A stretch of DNA of 64,000 bases from Rosa chinensis (taxonomy: Eukaryota > Streptophyta > Magnoliopsida > Rosales > Rosaceae). The translations under genes and the position numbers were made by a program. Numbering within the stretch: position 1 is the stretch's first letter; each line of letters opens with the position of its first letter. Below the pieces are notes generated by a model, which saw only the letters and a list, made by a program, of their open reading frames with translations, had not been told where the DNA came from and did not search any database. Of the stretch, positions 32,291 through 43,329 are shown one piece after another. The stretch covers positions 88,140,398 to 88,204,397 of the forward strand of contig NC_037092.1 in assembly GCF_002994745.2 (NCBI RefSeq). Direction: 5' to 3'.

Positions 32291-33341
32291 ATTTTGATGC
32301 ATCAGAGCTTGGAGTGAAGCATAGGTGGCCTCTCCCGTGGCCTTCTAGAGGTTAGTCAAATGAATCGCCGCTAGCTTCGTTCTTTCTTTGCATTTAATTT
32401 TCTGTCAATTTTCAGTTTACATCTTTCTTTTAATTAGTTTGAAAAAAAAATACAAAAAGAGTTTCAAGTTCCAGCGCCACGGGGGACGCAAATAGCTGTG
32501 AGGCCATACACCCGCGAAACTCCTAAGGGCCGAGAAGGTAATGGCCGCGGAAGGGGGGTCGCGAAGGAGGCCAAATATTAAGTGAATGTTGGCGAGGAAA
32601 TTTTTGCAAACGCTTTTCTAGCGAGAGATGACTACGCGAAGCTAATTGCTAAATTCCCTTCGCCAAGGTCGAGGAAGCGGCACTCGCTGAGTGCAGTGGG
32701 CCTAAGTCTCATCAGCGAGATAAGATCCGGCGAAGCATTGCGCCAGAATTTTGCCAACAAGATATGCTACAACAGAGGCAAAGTCGATCTGAGGGCTATT
32801 GAGTGGTCTGCAATGGACAATAGGCCAACCCTAGTGGCCGACGTCGAGGCGGAGACAAGACGAAGTCTTTCGACGTTAAATCAAATTGCAGGAGATGACA
32901 CATCCTATCAAGTTAATCTTCTACTGCTGCTGCGAAGATCAAGTTCAATTTCAAGGCAATAGTCGTTGGTTGTCTTCTACGATGATAAATTGATCTTCTG
33001 TGGGCTATTCTCTTGAGCTTTCATCACAAGTCCGAGAATCTGAAATATGCACACAAGGTGTTTGATAGAATGCCTACGAGAAACACTCTGAAGATGACAT
33101 GTGCAGGCTTGGGGGGCAGAACTATCAATCCTCAGGTTAGTGTGTCTCTGAGAGATTACAAGAGAATATCAGTCCCAAATGGTCAAGTGCAACGAATAGA
33201 GGCTTTTGAATATTTGCCTAGCGCACACTAGGGGGTATCAGAGGATTGGTATTTTTCAATTTTTCTATGTGTGGCAGTGTTCTGCAATGTTCTGAACGCC
33301 AACATTGACGTGATTAAGACTTTGAGTGTCTTGATATAACA
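32291..33341 (+). other. LARD internal sequence
   Basis: This includes GC-rich stretches with CTAAGGGCCG(A/C)GAAGG that recur near 48,262-48,275, and an anonymous 126-codon frame at 32,582-32,962. At about 33,040-33,090, YAHKVFDRMPTRNT resembles part of a pentatricopeptide repeat, possibly a captured fragment. The SIRE-type element interrupts at 33,342-33,346 (TSD TAGGG). Confidence 0.45.
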
Positions 33342-33346
33342 TAGGG

Positions 33347-34201
33347 TGTTTTACAAGATGGAACAATTTTAATAGGGTTTGAAAGCTAACCCTATTCTAG
33401 TACACAAATGAAATAACTCAAACACAAAAATTGCTAACGCAGTGTAAACCTCTCCACTGAGGAAACTTCACTGCGTGGCTTTTTACGTAGCCAACACGAA
33501 GAATCAATCCAATATGAAATAATCAAGTTTACAGTATACAAGTAATGTTTGTTCACAACAAACACTTTCACTTAGCAACAGATGCTAACTTGTTTTACAA
33601 CTGTTCTAACTTCTAATTTATTCAACATCAACTACTAGCTAATCTGTATTCAATCATCCTCGTACTCAATCTTCTCACTGATCTTGAGAATGAATTATGC
33701 AAGTGATTGATTAAGCAATGAAACACATGAAACAAACACTGAGAGTTTTCAAAGACCGATTTGAACAACCAAACTAGAAGTTCAAGCAAAAATTAATTTT
33801 ATGCAAAAACAAAAACTCTACCGATGAATTAGTTTGAAAACCCTTTTATAGGAGCAAGACTCCCCCTCAAACAAATCGTATCTTAATCACAGAATAAGAT
33901 AAACATGGAAGGGTTTTTAAACTGTTTTTAGCATGTAATCGGATATGCATAAAGAGATTTTGAGATCAATAAAAATCAATGCATATCAATTTAGAATCAT
34001 GTAAATATGATATGTATTAAATAGACCTTTATCTCAAGATCAGTGAGATAGCTTCCTTGAAATTCTCTTCATGCGATCTTCCTTTATTTCCTTTGTTTCT
34101 GTGAGCAATTAGGAGAGTATCTCTCCTAGTTCTTTGCATGTCTGTTGTCCTTGAGATCTTGGGAAAGTCATGTGTTGAAGGGAGTAGGCCAAGTACTTAC
34201 A
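33347..34201 (-). repeat. 3' LTR of the SIRE-type element
   Basis: This LTR is 855 bp. Read on the plus strand it begins TGTTTTACAAG and ends GTACTTACA. It is preceded by the TSD TAGGG and followed on the right by the purine tract complement ATCTCCCCCTTTGGG. Confidence 0.9.
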
Positions 34202-34493
34202 ATCTCCCCCTTTGGGCAATCCCATTCAACACATGACAATCTTTCAACTTGGTATTCCTGCATGTTAGATTTCAACAGACATATACATATTGTGACAAAG
34301 AGTTACTTGGATAAAGGAATCAGTTTCCATCCTTTTCCTCATCCAAGTTGCCAAAATAAAGTTACTTAATAATAATAATAAAAAGCATCCCAAAAGTACT
34401 TGTGCTTATGCACTTACAACTTCAAAATAAAAACAAACTTTTGTCCATCAAAAATTAAAAACATGCAGAAACAGAAATAATAATAAAAAGTTT

Positions 34494-34976
34494 TTACTTC
34501 TTCTCCCCCTTTGAATGGGAATGCCCTTCGACTTCCTCCATAAGCTTGACGACATGATCCTGAAACTCCTCGCTGTCCATTGAAGTTGAGCTCTCCTCAG
34601 GGGCGACGGCAGTGGAAGGACCGGGAGCGTCAAACCCGGGAGGGTGACGCTGCAAGTTCCTGATCTCCTGTGTGAGGGTGGTCAGAGCATGACTAGTACG
34701 AACCAGAAGGGAATGCATGTCATCCATGTCCGTAGTGAGGCAGGCAATTCTCCAGTCAGTCACCAGAATCTGGTCACGGAGACTATCCAGAGAGACAGGG
34801 GGAGGAGCAGCAGCAGAGGTATCAGAAGAGGATGAGCGAAGAGGAGGGCTCCGACTGCGTTCACGCTGAATGCCGGGATGGAGAATCCCGGCTCGGACAG
34901 CGGCCTGACGGCCTTCCTCTGGAGGAGGCAGGCGGCGATGTCCACCAAGTCGAGTTGTTTGCTTTGTGCGAACCAT
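34494..34976 (-). CDS. Additional 3' ORF in env-like position, with H3-tail-like N terminus
   Basis: From ATG 34,976 the frame gives 160 residues between pol and the 3' LTR, where SIRE elements carry an env-like or accessory ORF. It starts MVRTKQTTRLGG, seven of nine residues identical to the histone H3 start MARTKQTAR. A proline/arginine region and an RSRSPP-SSSS stretch follow at about 33-60. A helical, coiled-coil-like segment lies at about 62-112 (LDSLRDQILVTDWRIACL), and an acidic-then-basic tail ends KGEKK. No transmembrane segment is seen in this form. A longer frame starting at 35,024 would add a hydrophobic leader but crosses a strong splice acceptor, so I prefer 34,976. Function unknown. 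Confidence 0.5.
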   Translation of the reverse strand: MVRTKQTTRLGGHRRLPPPEEGRQAAVRAGILHPGIQRERSRSPPLRSSSSDTSAAAPPPVSLDSLRDQILVTDWRIACLTTDMDDMHSLLVRTSHALTTLTQEIRNLQRHPPGFDAPGPSTAVAPEESSTSMDSEEFQDHVVKLMEEVEGHSHSKGEKK

Positions 34977-34997
34977 TGTGAGAAAAACCAGTGAATG

Positions 34998-35025
34998 AAC
35001 GAACCTGCACACAGAAACAACCAAG
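34998..35025 (-). promoter_or_regulatory. Predicted 3' splice acceptor before the additional ORF
   Basis: On the minus strand, TTGTTTCTGTGTGCAG|G forms a pyrimidine-rich acceptor with the AG at 35,005-35,006. The ORF's ATG is 29 bases downstream. This suits a spliced subgenomic message. It was judged by eye only, and the donor has not been located. Confidence 0.45.
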
Positions 35026-36218
35026 AGTAAAATCCGAGGGAGACAAGAGAGGCTATATATATGGAATAGTTAGGTTTAGAGAAAACCAAAGAACACACCG
35101 ATTGGGATAGCGTCTCAAATGAAGTGAGAAGTTATGACAATTTATTTTTCCTATAAGTACGCATGCAGAGAACGTCTCCCCCTCAACTTAGGCATAATCA
35201 TTATGGAAATTAAGTACAGTCAGATGGCCATTAAGGAAGGAAACGAAGAGACAAAAGATAATTGTAGAATCGGCAATTAAAGCAGATGATCGTTTCCTTT
35301 GCTAAGAATTAAGGCACTGAATGCATAGGTCATATCGAAGAGAGAAAAATAGCATAGTGTAATCACAGAGAGCACAAATCATGTAGTGAAGTGAACATAG
35401 TTCAAAGTATGGAACATGATGTATTCTATCAACAAGGAGAATTGGTACTCATATTTAGACCTTAGAGAGGAACTCTGTGATAAAAGTGAGTATAACCAGT
35501 AAGTGGGGCTTAGAGCCACGTTTAGTGACAGAGAGAAAGAGTGAAATAAGAGATCTAGACATATGAACTAGGCTCATGAGATCTCCTTAGAAGGGTAGGA
35601 AACATTGTTCCTAAGCACGTATTTTATTGAAGTCAGAGATCGCTTTTATTTAGTGACAAGTAGTACTCATGTAGCAAGCCTCTTCTCAGCAACTCCTAGA
35701 ACAGATATTCTTAGGGTACTAAACATAACAAGGATGCTCCATGGAGAGAGTCTCGAGTAGTTGTCTGCATATGTTATTGTACGTGCAAATATCACTCACC
35801 GACTCGTTTCTTGCAAACCTTAGAAAGTTCACCACAACTAAGGCCTGATTACTTAGAGAGATGGGATGTAGTTATCCATTCTCGTTTCTTACAAATCCTA
35901 GAAAGTTCACCACAACTAGGACCTGATTACTTTGAGAAGAGGGAAGGGATCATTTGAGCAATTCAGGTAGTTCACTGATTTCACCGAATCTCTCTGGACA
36001 GTAAACAATGAGGAGGCCACCACATAAGTTATACGTGTAAGTGCATATGAGAATTTGCTGAATAAGATACTAAACATGAGTACACAATTTTTGTCCAGAA
36101 TAAGGCATGTAAACAAGGACTACATAGCAGAAAGTATGTACATTTCACTAGTGACTGTGGTCAAGGGATACTAAGATCACAAATTTCTCACACAACAGTG
36201 GACAGTCATTCTTGTGCC
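35026..36218 (-). other. SIRE-type element spacer between pol and the 3' ORF
   Basis: This is about 1.2 kb without a sustained frame. An imperfect 78 bp-period direct repeat (CTCGTTTCTT-CAAA ... AGAAAGTTCACCACAACTA) occurs at about 35,803 and 35,881. Such spacers are usual in SIRE elements. Confidence 0.6.
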
Positions 36219-39200
36219 TTAGTGCTTAGAACATATCCCAAGTGCATTTCTCAACATCTCAAACCGAGCAGTGTCAAGGGGCTTAGTAAACAAATCAGCA
36301 AGTTGATTTTCAGTGGGCACAAAGCTTAATTCAAGTATGTTTTGTTCAACCAAATCCCTAATAAAATGATATCGAAGATCAATGTGCTTTGTTCGAGAAT
36401 GTTGAACAGGATTCTTAGTAATGTTGATGGCACTGGTATTATCACAAAAGATAGACAACTTACCTTGATTGATGCCGTAATCATGGAGCATTTGCTTCAT
36501 CCAAAGCATTTGTGTGCAGCAACTTCCAGCTGCAACATACTCAGCTTCTGCAGTAGATAGAGAGATACAATTTTGTTTCTTGCTGTGCCAGGCAACCAGG
36601 TTGTTGCCAATGAAGAAACATCCCCCTGAAGTACTTTTTCTGTCCTTTAAGTTTCCTCCCCAGTCAGCATCAGAATATCCTGCAATTTCCACATTAGTGT
36701 CAAAGGTATAGAAGATTCCACAGTTAAATGTGCCAGCAATATATCGAATGATCCTTTGACAGCTTCTAAGTGGGACTCCTTAGGATTAGCTTGAAAACGA
36801 GCACATACTCCCACACTGGAGGATATATCAGGTCGACTTGCAGTAAGATATAACAAGCTACCAATCATGCTTCTATAGATTGTGGAGTCAACAGGTTTCC
36901 CATTCTGATCTTCACTCAACTTTGTAGTGGTACTCATGGGATTATTGACCACTTTCTTGGATTCAAGACCAAATTTCTTGATTAGATTTTCAGCATATTT
37001 GGTTTGAGAGATGAAAATACCTGCATCAAGTTGCTTTACTTGCAGCCCAAGGAAAAAAGTTAGCTCACCACACATGATCATTTCAAATTCATTTTCCATG
37101 ACAGATTGAAATTCTTTTACAAGATATTTAGATGTGGAACCAAAGACAATGTCATCAACATACACTTGAGCAATAATAATATCATTGTTTTTATGTTTGA
37201 CGAATAAGGTCTTATCAATGGAACCCCTAGAATATCCTTTGTGCACAAGATAATTTGAAAGCCCTTCATACCAAGCACGGGGAGCCTGTTTCAGTCCATA
37301 CAGAGCTTTCTCAAGCCTGTACACATGATCTGAATGATGTGGATCAGTAAAACCTTGAGGTTGTTCCACATATACTTCCTCTTGTAAAATACCATTTAGA
37401 AACGCAGTTTTGACATCCATTTGAAACAGTTGGAACTTAAGATGACATGCCACAGACAAGAGTAATCTTACAGATTCTAGTCGTGCAACAGGAGCAAAAG
37501 TTTCATCAAAATCAAGGCCTTCGACCTGTGAATACCCCTGAGCCACAAGCCTAGCTTTATTTCTAACCACATTACCCTTTTCATCACTTTTGTTTCTAAA
37601 GATCCACTTAGTTCCTATGATATTGCAATTTCTAGGACGAGGTACCAAGTACCACACATTATTTCTAGTAAATTGATTTAGCTCTTCCTGCATAGCATTA
37701 ATCCAGTGATCATCTAACAAGGCTTCCTTTACATTTTTTGGTTCAATCAATGACACAAAACCAAAGTGGGATATGATATTCATACTGAGCAAATGTTCAG
37801 TAATAAAACACAATAAAGCATTTCCTTGACTTACCTCATCTTGACATACCTGTGTTGTAGCTTGCCTTCTGGTTGTCAGTCCATCGGTTATATTACCAAT
37901 AATGTCATGTCTAGAATGGTCTTTCTGAACTTGCTTGAAACCTCTTTGCATTTTTGGGGCTGGTTCAAAAATGTTATCAGTGAGTTCCTCTTCATCATTC
38001 TGAACTTCATGGCTTGATATTTGAGGAATTGAAGAAGATGTAGATGATGTATCTGCAAAAGATTCTTCCTGTTTCATACATTGATCATCAATAGAGACAT
38101 TAATGGATTCCATCACAACTCGAGTTCGTTTGTTATATACCCTATAAGCTCTACTATTTAGGGAATAACCCAGAAAGATGCCATCATCACTCCGAGCATC
38201 AAACTTACCAAGATGCTCTCTATCTCGTAGAATATAGCATGGACTTCCAAACACATGTAAGTATCCAACATTTGGCTTCTTACCTTTCCACAGTTCATAA
38301 GCCATTTGATCAGTACCTGGTCTGAAGAAGACTCTATTGATTGTATAGCACGCAGTGCTGATAGCTTCAGCCCAAAAGTTTTTGCTTAAGCCTGCAGCAT
38401 GTAACATAACTCGAGCCATGTCCAGCAATACCCTGTTTTTCTTTCTACAATGCCATTTTGTTGAGGAGTGATTGGAGCTGAGAACTCATGTGACACACCA
38501 AGCTCATGAAAATAGTTAGAAAAGGCAACATTTTTAAATTCAGTACCATTATCCGACCTTACTCTAACTATGTGAGTATTTGATGATTGCTTTTCAGTGA
38601 TTAATTTTTGGCTCAAGTTTTTAAAAGATTCAAAAGTTTCAGACTTATCTTTTAAGAAGTTGACCCATGTATACCTTGAAAAATCATCCACAATAACAAG
38701 TATATATTTCTTACCTCCAATGCTATCGGATTGAGCTGGTCCCATGAGATCCATGTGTAACAGTTCCAATACTTTTGAGGTTGTTGCAGAATTCACCACC
38801 TTGTGAGATGCCTTGGTTTGCTTTCCAATCTTGCAATCGCCACATATCTTGTCAGTTTTGCCTTTTAGATTGGGTAGACCTCTGACACATTGTTTGGAAG
38901 ATAGCTTTAGCAAGTCTTGATAGTTTATATGTCCCATCCTTCTGTGCCAAAGTTCAAAGGTTTCTTCTGTGGATCTTACAGACATGCATGACTGCAAGCT
39001 AAAAGATTCATTAGCTTGAATATGGTAACAGTTATCAAAAGATCTCTTACCTCCCATAATACCTTCTCCTTTCTGATTTAAAACCAAACATCTCTGTTTG
39101 TTAAACCAAACATCTTCATAGTCATCAGCCAAATGGCTGACACTGATAAGATTTGCAGTTAACCCTTCGACGAATAATACATTTTTGAGATTGGGTATAC

Positions 39201-41358
39201 CTGGAGTGTTAACCGTACCTCGAGCTAGTATATTTGCTTTCCGCCCATCTCCAAAAGTGACGGATCCAGTTGTGTGTTCATCTTCAAAGAAAGTGAACCA
39301 GGTTTTGTCTCCAGTCATGTGTCTAGAGCAGCCACTGTCAACATACCAAAAGTCTCGTCGCTTTTCAGCTAGAGCAGTCAAGGCTACCAAACAAGTTGCC
39401 TCAATATGAGCTGAATTAGCACATGCAAAGAGACATGTAGTATCAAATTCATTTTTCTTAGTCCAGACATCTTTTCTTCTTTCAGTTTGAAGATCTTTCT
39501 TAGAGAACAGTTCAGTTAGTTTGTTAATGAGTTCCTTTTGTTCTTCAAGCTCACACTTTAGAGATTCAACAGTACACTTTTCTTGAGAAAATAGTGAGTT
39601 TGAAAATCTTTCATTACATCTAGGTCTGATATGTCCTATCTTACCACAGTGATGACAAGTAGGAATAAAAGTTCTAGAGTTCGCGTACCTGTTTCGACCA
39701 GTGGTGGATTCTTGGTCAAGTATTACCTGATAATTTGGTGGTGGTTGATCTTCCCTCCGTTTCTTCATAACTGTGGCTTGATTATCCATGGAAGCTTCTT
39801 TCTTTTCTACAGATGATCTCGATGCTCTTACGAACTTAGTGCTCTTGGAACTTTCTCCATTGTACCCTAATCCAGAAGTGTCATGAGGAGCTTTTCCTGA
39901 TCCAAGCAACTTGGACATGGAACTGGAGCTAACATCGAACTTGGTGAACTTTTCTTGAGTTGATCGTAACTCATCTTGCAAGGACTCAACTTTAGCCAAT
40001 AATTCCAAGTTCAATACTTGTTGTCCTTTAACTTCCAGTTCTAGCATCTTGATTCTGTTGAGATACTCAGTCTTTTCAGTCTTCCAAGTTGAAGACTTCT
40101 GGTCATCTTGCAAATCTGCTAGTTCACCTACATGTTTGCTTCTTTCCAGTTCCCATGCAGATTGTGATGTTTCCAAAAGTTTCTCTAATTTTTCTTTTTG
40201 GTTCTCAGGAATTCAACTTCTTTTTCCAAACTCAAGTTTCTGAAGAGAGTTGCCTTTGAAGCTTTGTAGAGTTGTCTGCAGCGGATATTTGTTTCATCAT
40301 CAGAGAAGGCTTCATCACTGTCGGAGTCAGGTAGAAGTGATGATACAAACGCAACATTTTCCACTTCCTGAGACTCATCATCACTCCAGGTTGAGAGAAG
40401 TGATTTATTGTTGCTATTTCCATGCTTCCTATTTCCACAGTCAGTAGAAATATGACCGTAGCCACCGCACTCATAACACTTAGTTTTGCCTGAATGAGTT
40501 CCCTTGAAGTTTGCTTTCCCATTCTTGCTATTGTAATCACTGTTGCTACTGCCATTGTAGGAGTTTTTCTTAGATGTGTTGGGATTTCTGGATGAGTTCT
40601 TCTCCTTTGACTGCCTTGAAGGCCACACCTTTATTTTTCTTCTCAGGCTTCAATCTCATTTCATAAGTTTTAAAATTTCCGATGAGCTCATCGAGTGGAT
40701 ACTCATCAATATCAAATGAGTCCTCTATACTTGTGACTTTTGAATGAAATTTTTCTGGCAAAGCTCTGAGTATATTTTTGACAATCTTGTCTTCATCAAA
40801 GGGTGCCCCCAGACTACGACATTGACCAGAGATTTTAAGAATTCTACCATGAAAGTCATCTACTGTTTCATCATCTCCCATGGTCATTGTCTCGAATTCA
40901 AAGATCAAGGCTTGTAATTTCTGTGCACGTACCTTTTTATTTCCCTCGTATGTAGTCTGTAGAAGATCCCATGCATGCTTGGCAGTATCACAATGACTGA
41001 TTCTCAGTTTTTCTCGCTCAGATAGAGCTGTGAAGATGCTGTTCTTAGCTTTGAAGTCTGCTTGCAGATCACGAACTTCTTCTTCAGTCCAGTCCTTCCT
41101 TGGTTTGGGAGTGACAATGGAAGAGCTCTCTCCTTTTGCTTTTATCACAGGTACAGTCCATCCATTTTCCACAATATTCCACACATGTTCATCTTGAGCG
41201 TAGAGATATGATTTCATGTATATCTTCCACTGAGTATATTTTTCACATCCACCATCGAACCATGGAGGACTATTGACAGATCCACCAGCAGCTCTATCAC
41301 GTGAATGTTCATCTTTCCCGGGATCACTAGAAGAATCTAGAACCCGCTCTGATGCCAA
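36219..41358 (-). pseudogene. SIRE-type gag-pol, broken by frameshifts
   Basis: Gag runs from about 41,358 (no ATG at the start of the open frame) through WFDGGCEKYTQWKIYMKSYL, a knuckle CYECGGYGHISTDC, a coiled coil and a second knuckle CHHCGKIGHIRPRC. Pol follows: protease DSGCSRHMTG, integrase ([29 protein letters not shown]), reverse transcriptase ([29 protein letters not shown], catalytic YVDD near 37,160) and RNase H ([21 protein letters not shown]). Frame changes occur near 40,605, 40,205, 38,438 and 36,755. At least the last two look like loss of one A in an A run. No large deletion is seen. Confidence 0.88.
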
Positions 41359-41359
41359 T

Positions 41360-42215
41360 TGTTTTTACAAGATGGAACAATTTTAATAGGGTTTGAAAGC
41401 TGACCCTATTCTAGTACACAAATGAAATAACTCAAACACAAAAATTGCTAACGCAGTGTAAACCTCTCCACTGAGGAAACTTCACTGCGTGGCTTTTTAC
41501 GTAGCCAACACGAAGAATCAATCCAATATGAAATAATCAAGTTTACAGTATACAAGTAATGTTTGTTCACAACAAACACTTTCACTTAGCAACAGATGCT
41601 AACTTGTTTTACAACTGTTCTAACTTCTAATTTATTCAACATCAACTACTAGCTAATCTGTATTCAATCATCCTCGTACTCAATCTTCTCACTGATCTTG
41701 AGAATGAATTATGCAAGTGATTGATTAAGCAATGAAACACATGAAACAAACACTGAGAGTTTTCAAAGACCGATTTGAACAACCAAACTAGAAGTTCAAG
41801 CAAAAATCAATTTTATGCAAAAACAAAAACTCTACCGATGAATTAGTTTGAAAACCCTTTTATAGGAGCAAGACTCCCCCTCAAACAAATCGTATCTTAA
41901 TCACAGAATAAGATAAACATGGAAGGGTTTTAAAACTGTTTTTAGCATGTAATCGGATATGCATAAAGAGATTTTGAGATCAATAAAAATCAATGCATAT
42001 CAATTTAGAATCATGTAAATATGATATGTATTAAATAGACCTTTATCTCAAGATCAGTGAGATAGCTTCCTTGAAATTCTCTTCATGTGATCTTCCTTTA
42101 TTTCCTTTGTTTCTGCGAGCAATTAGGAGAGTATCTCTCCTAGTTCTTTGCATGTCTGTTGTCCTTGAGATCTTGAGAAAGTCATGTGTTGAAGGGAGTA
42201 GGCCAAGTACTTACA
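41360..42215 (-). repeat. 5' LTR of the SIRE-type element
   Basis: This LTR is 856 bp, one T longer than the other in the TGTTTTTACAAG start. The primer binding site lies at about 41,345-41,359, and the TSD TAGGG at 42,216-42,220. Confidence 0.9.
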
Positions 42216-42220
42216 TAGGG

Positions 42221-43138
42221 CCAATCCCTATGGCCTTAAATAAGTTGTTCGAAATTTATGGAAGCCTACTATGTGGTTCCAAGAAATAGCAGAGCAAATG
42301 GCAGCAGTAGAATTATCTATTCAAAGAGTCATGTGCAGTAAGTGTGTGAGGAAGAACGAGCTTGGGAGTAAGACCACAAAATTTCTAGAAATCCAAGAAG
42401 AGTCTGCTGCGAGAAAGAAGAGCTGGAACTAATTGAGCTTCTTGGAGTTAAAAAGAATTCATTTAGTTGAAATAATTAATGTTGTGGAGGAAAAGACCAC
42501 AATCGGCTCCAGTGGAATGATGATGATCACCTTTTGAACGAAGAGGTGGATTTTGGTCTCATATATATATGATTATCAGAAGGAGTCGTCTTTTATGAGA
42601 TGAGTATCATATGCCTACATGAAGAAAGTACCAGCACCATCTTCACTTGAGCCAAATTCTGTGGCTTTGCAAATAAAAAAATATTTCCTTTCCATGGTTT
42701 TGTTGTTTTGCTTCCAATGCTACAGGGCTTCAGAGTCTTTATTTCAGAGAGAGCCTTGAATATAGAGGTGAATGGCTAGCTCAGTGAGGGACTCCAGGAT
42801 CTTCAGCTTTCAGTGGCATTGAAGGTTCATCAGACTAAGAGAAGAGGCACTTTAAAATGGTGGAAGAAAGCTTTTGACAAGGTCTTCGCAGCAAGTGCGA
42901 ATTGGTTACAAGAAGAAAGCCCACACCGAATTGAGCTTTCGAAAAGTACCAAGAAGTTCTTAGTTTTGCTCCACTATATTTCGATTTGCGGCCGAGATGT
43001 TTTTGGAGATGAATTCACGAGCAGAGCCAGCAAGTGGTTCCCAATAATAAAGTGATTTAAGTTGCGTGATCTTCATCCCATTTTGAGAATAATATCCAAA
43101 GCGGTGAAGCGGTGGTATGTTCTGACAATACATGCTAA
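42221..43138 (+). other. LARD internal sequence between nested elements
   Basis: No supported gene. It contains anonymous open stretches such as 42,813-43,055 (80 codons, ATG, no domain). It joins 33,341 when the SIRE-type insertion is removed. Confidence 0.6.
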
Positions 43139-43322
43139 GTAGAAAAGAATACTTTGATTTTAGGGTTTTCAATAATAAAAATACTATTCATCCCACAAAG
43201 GGGTATATATACAAGGACAAGAGGAGTAGTCTAACCCTAATAGGAAACAATCATTCCTATAATTACATGATAACCTAAATAAATAAGAATCATAATTACA
43301 TAAGATTTACAGCTATTCCACA
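43139..43322 (-). repeat. 3' LTR of copia 3
   Basis: This LTR is 184 bp, with a TATA-like GTATATATAC near 43,203-43,212 on either strand. CTCCCCCTCAA, the purine-tract complement, follows on the right. Confidence 0.88.
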
Positions 43323-43329
43323 CTCCCCC

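Larger units (their letters stand above)
33347..42215 (-). mobile_element. SIRE-type Ty1/copia retrotransposon nested in the LARD
   Basis: The LTRs at 33,347-34,201 and 41,360-42,215 are flanked by TAGGG (33,342-33,346 and 42,216-42,220). On the minus strand the 5' LTR is the right one. The primer site TTGGCATCAGAGCG follows it, and a purine tract (AAAGGGGGAGAT) precedes the 3' LTR. The LTRs differ at roughly six bases plus one length change in 855. Gag-pol order and the two-knuckle gag fit the SIRE/Maximus lineage, as does an extra ORF between RNase H and the 3' LTR. Confidence 0.92.

Noticed and set aside
34494..35024. A true histone H3 gene
   Set aside because: Similarity ends after about nine residues; the rest is unrelated and lies in a retrotransposon.
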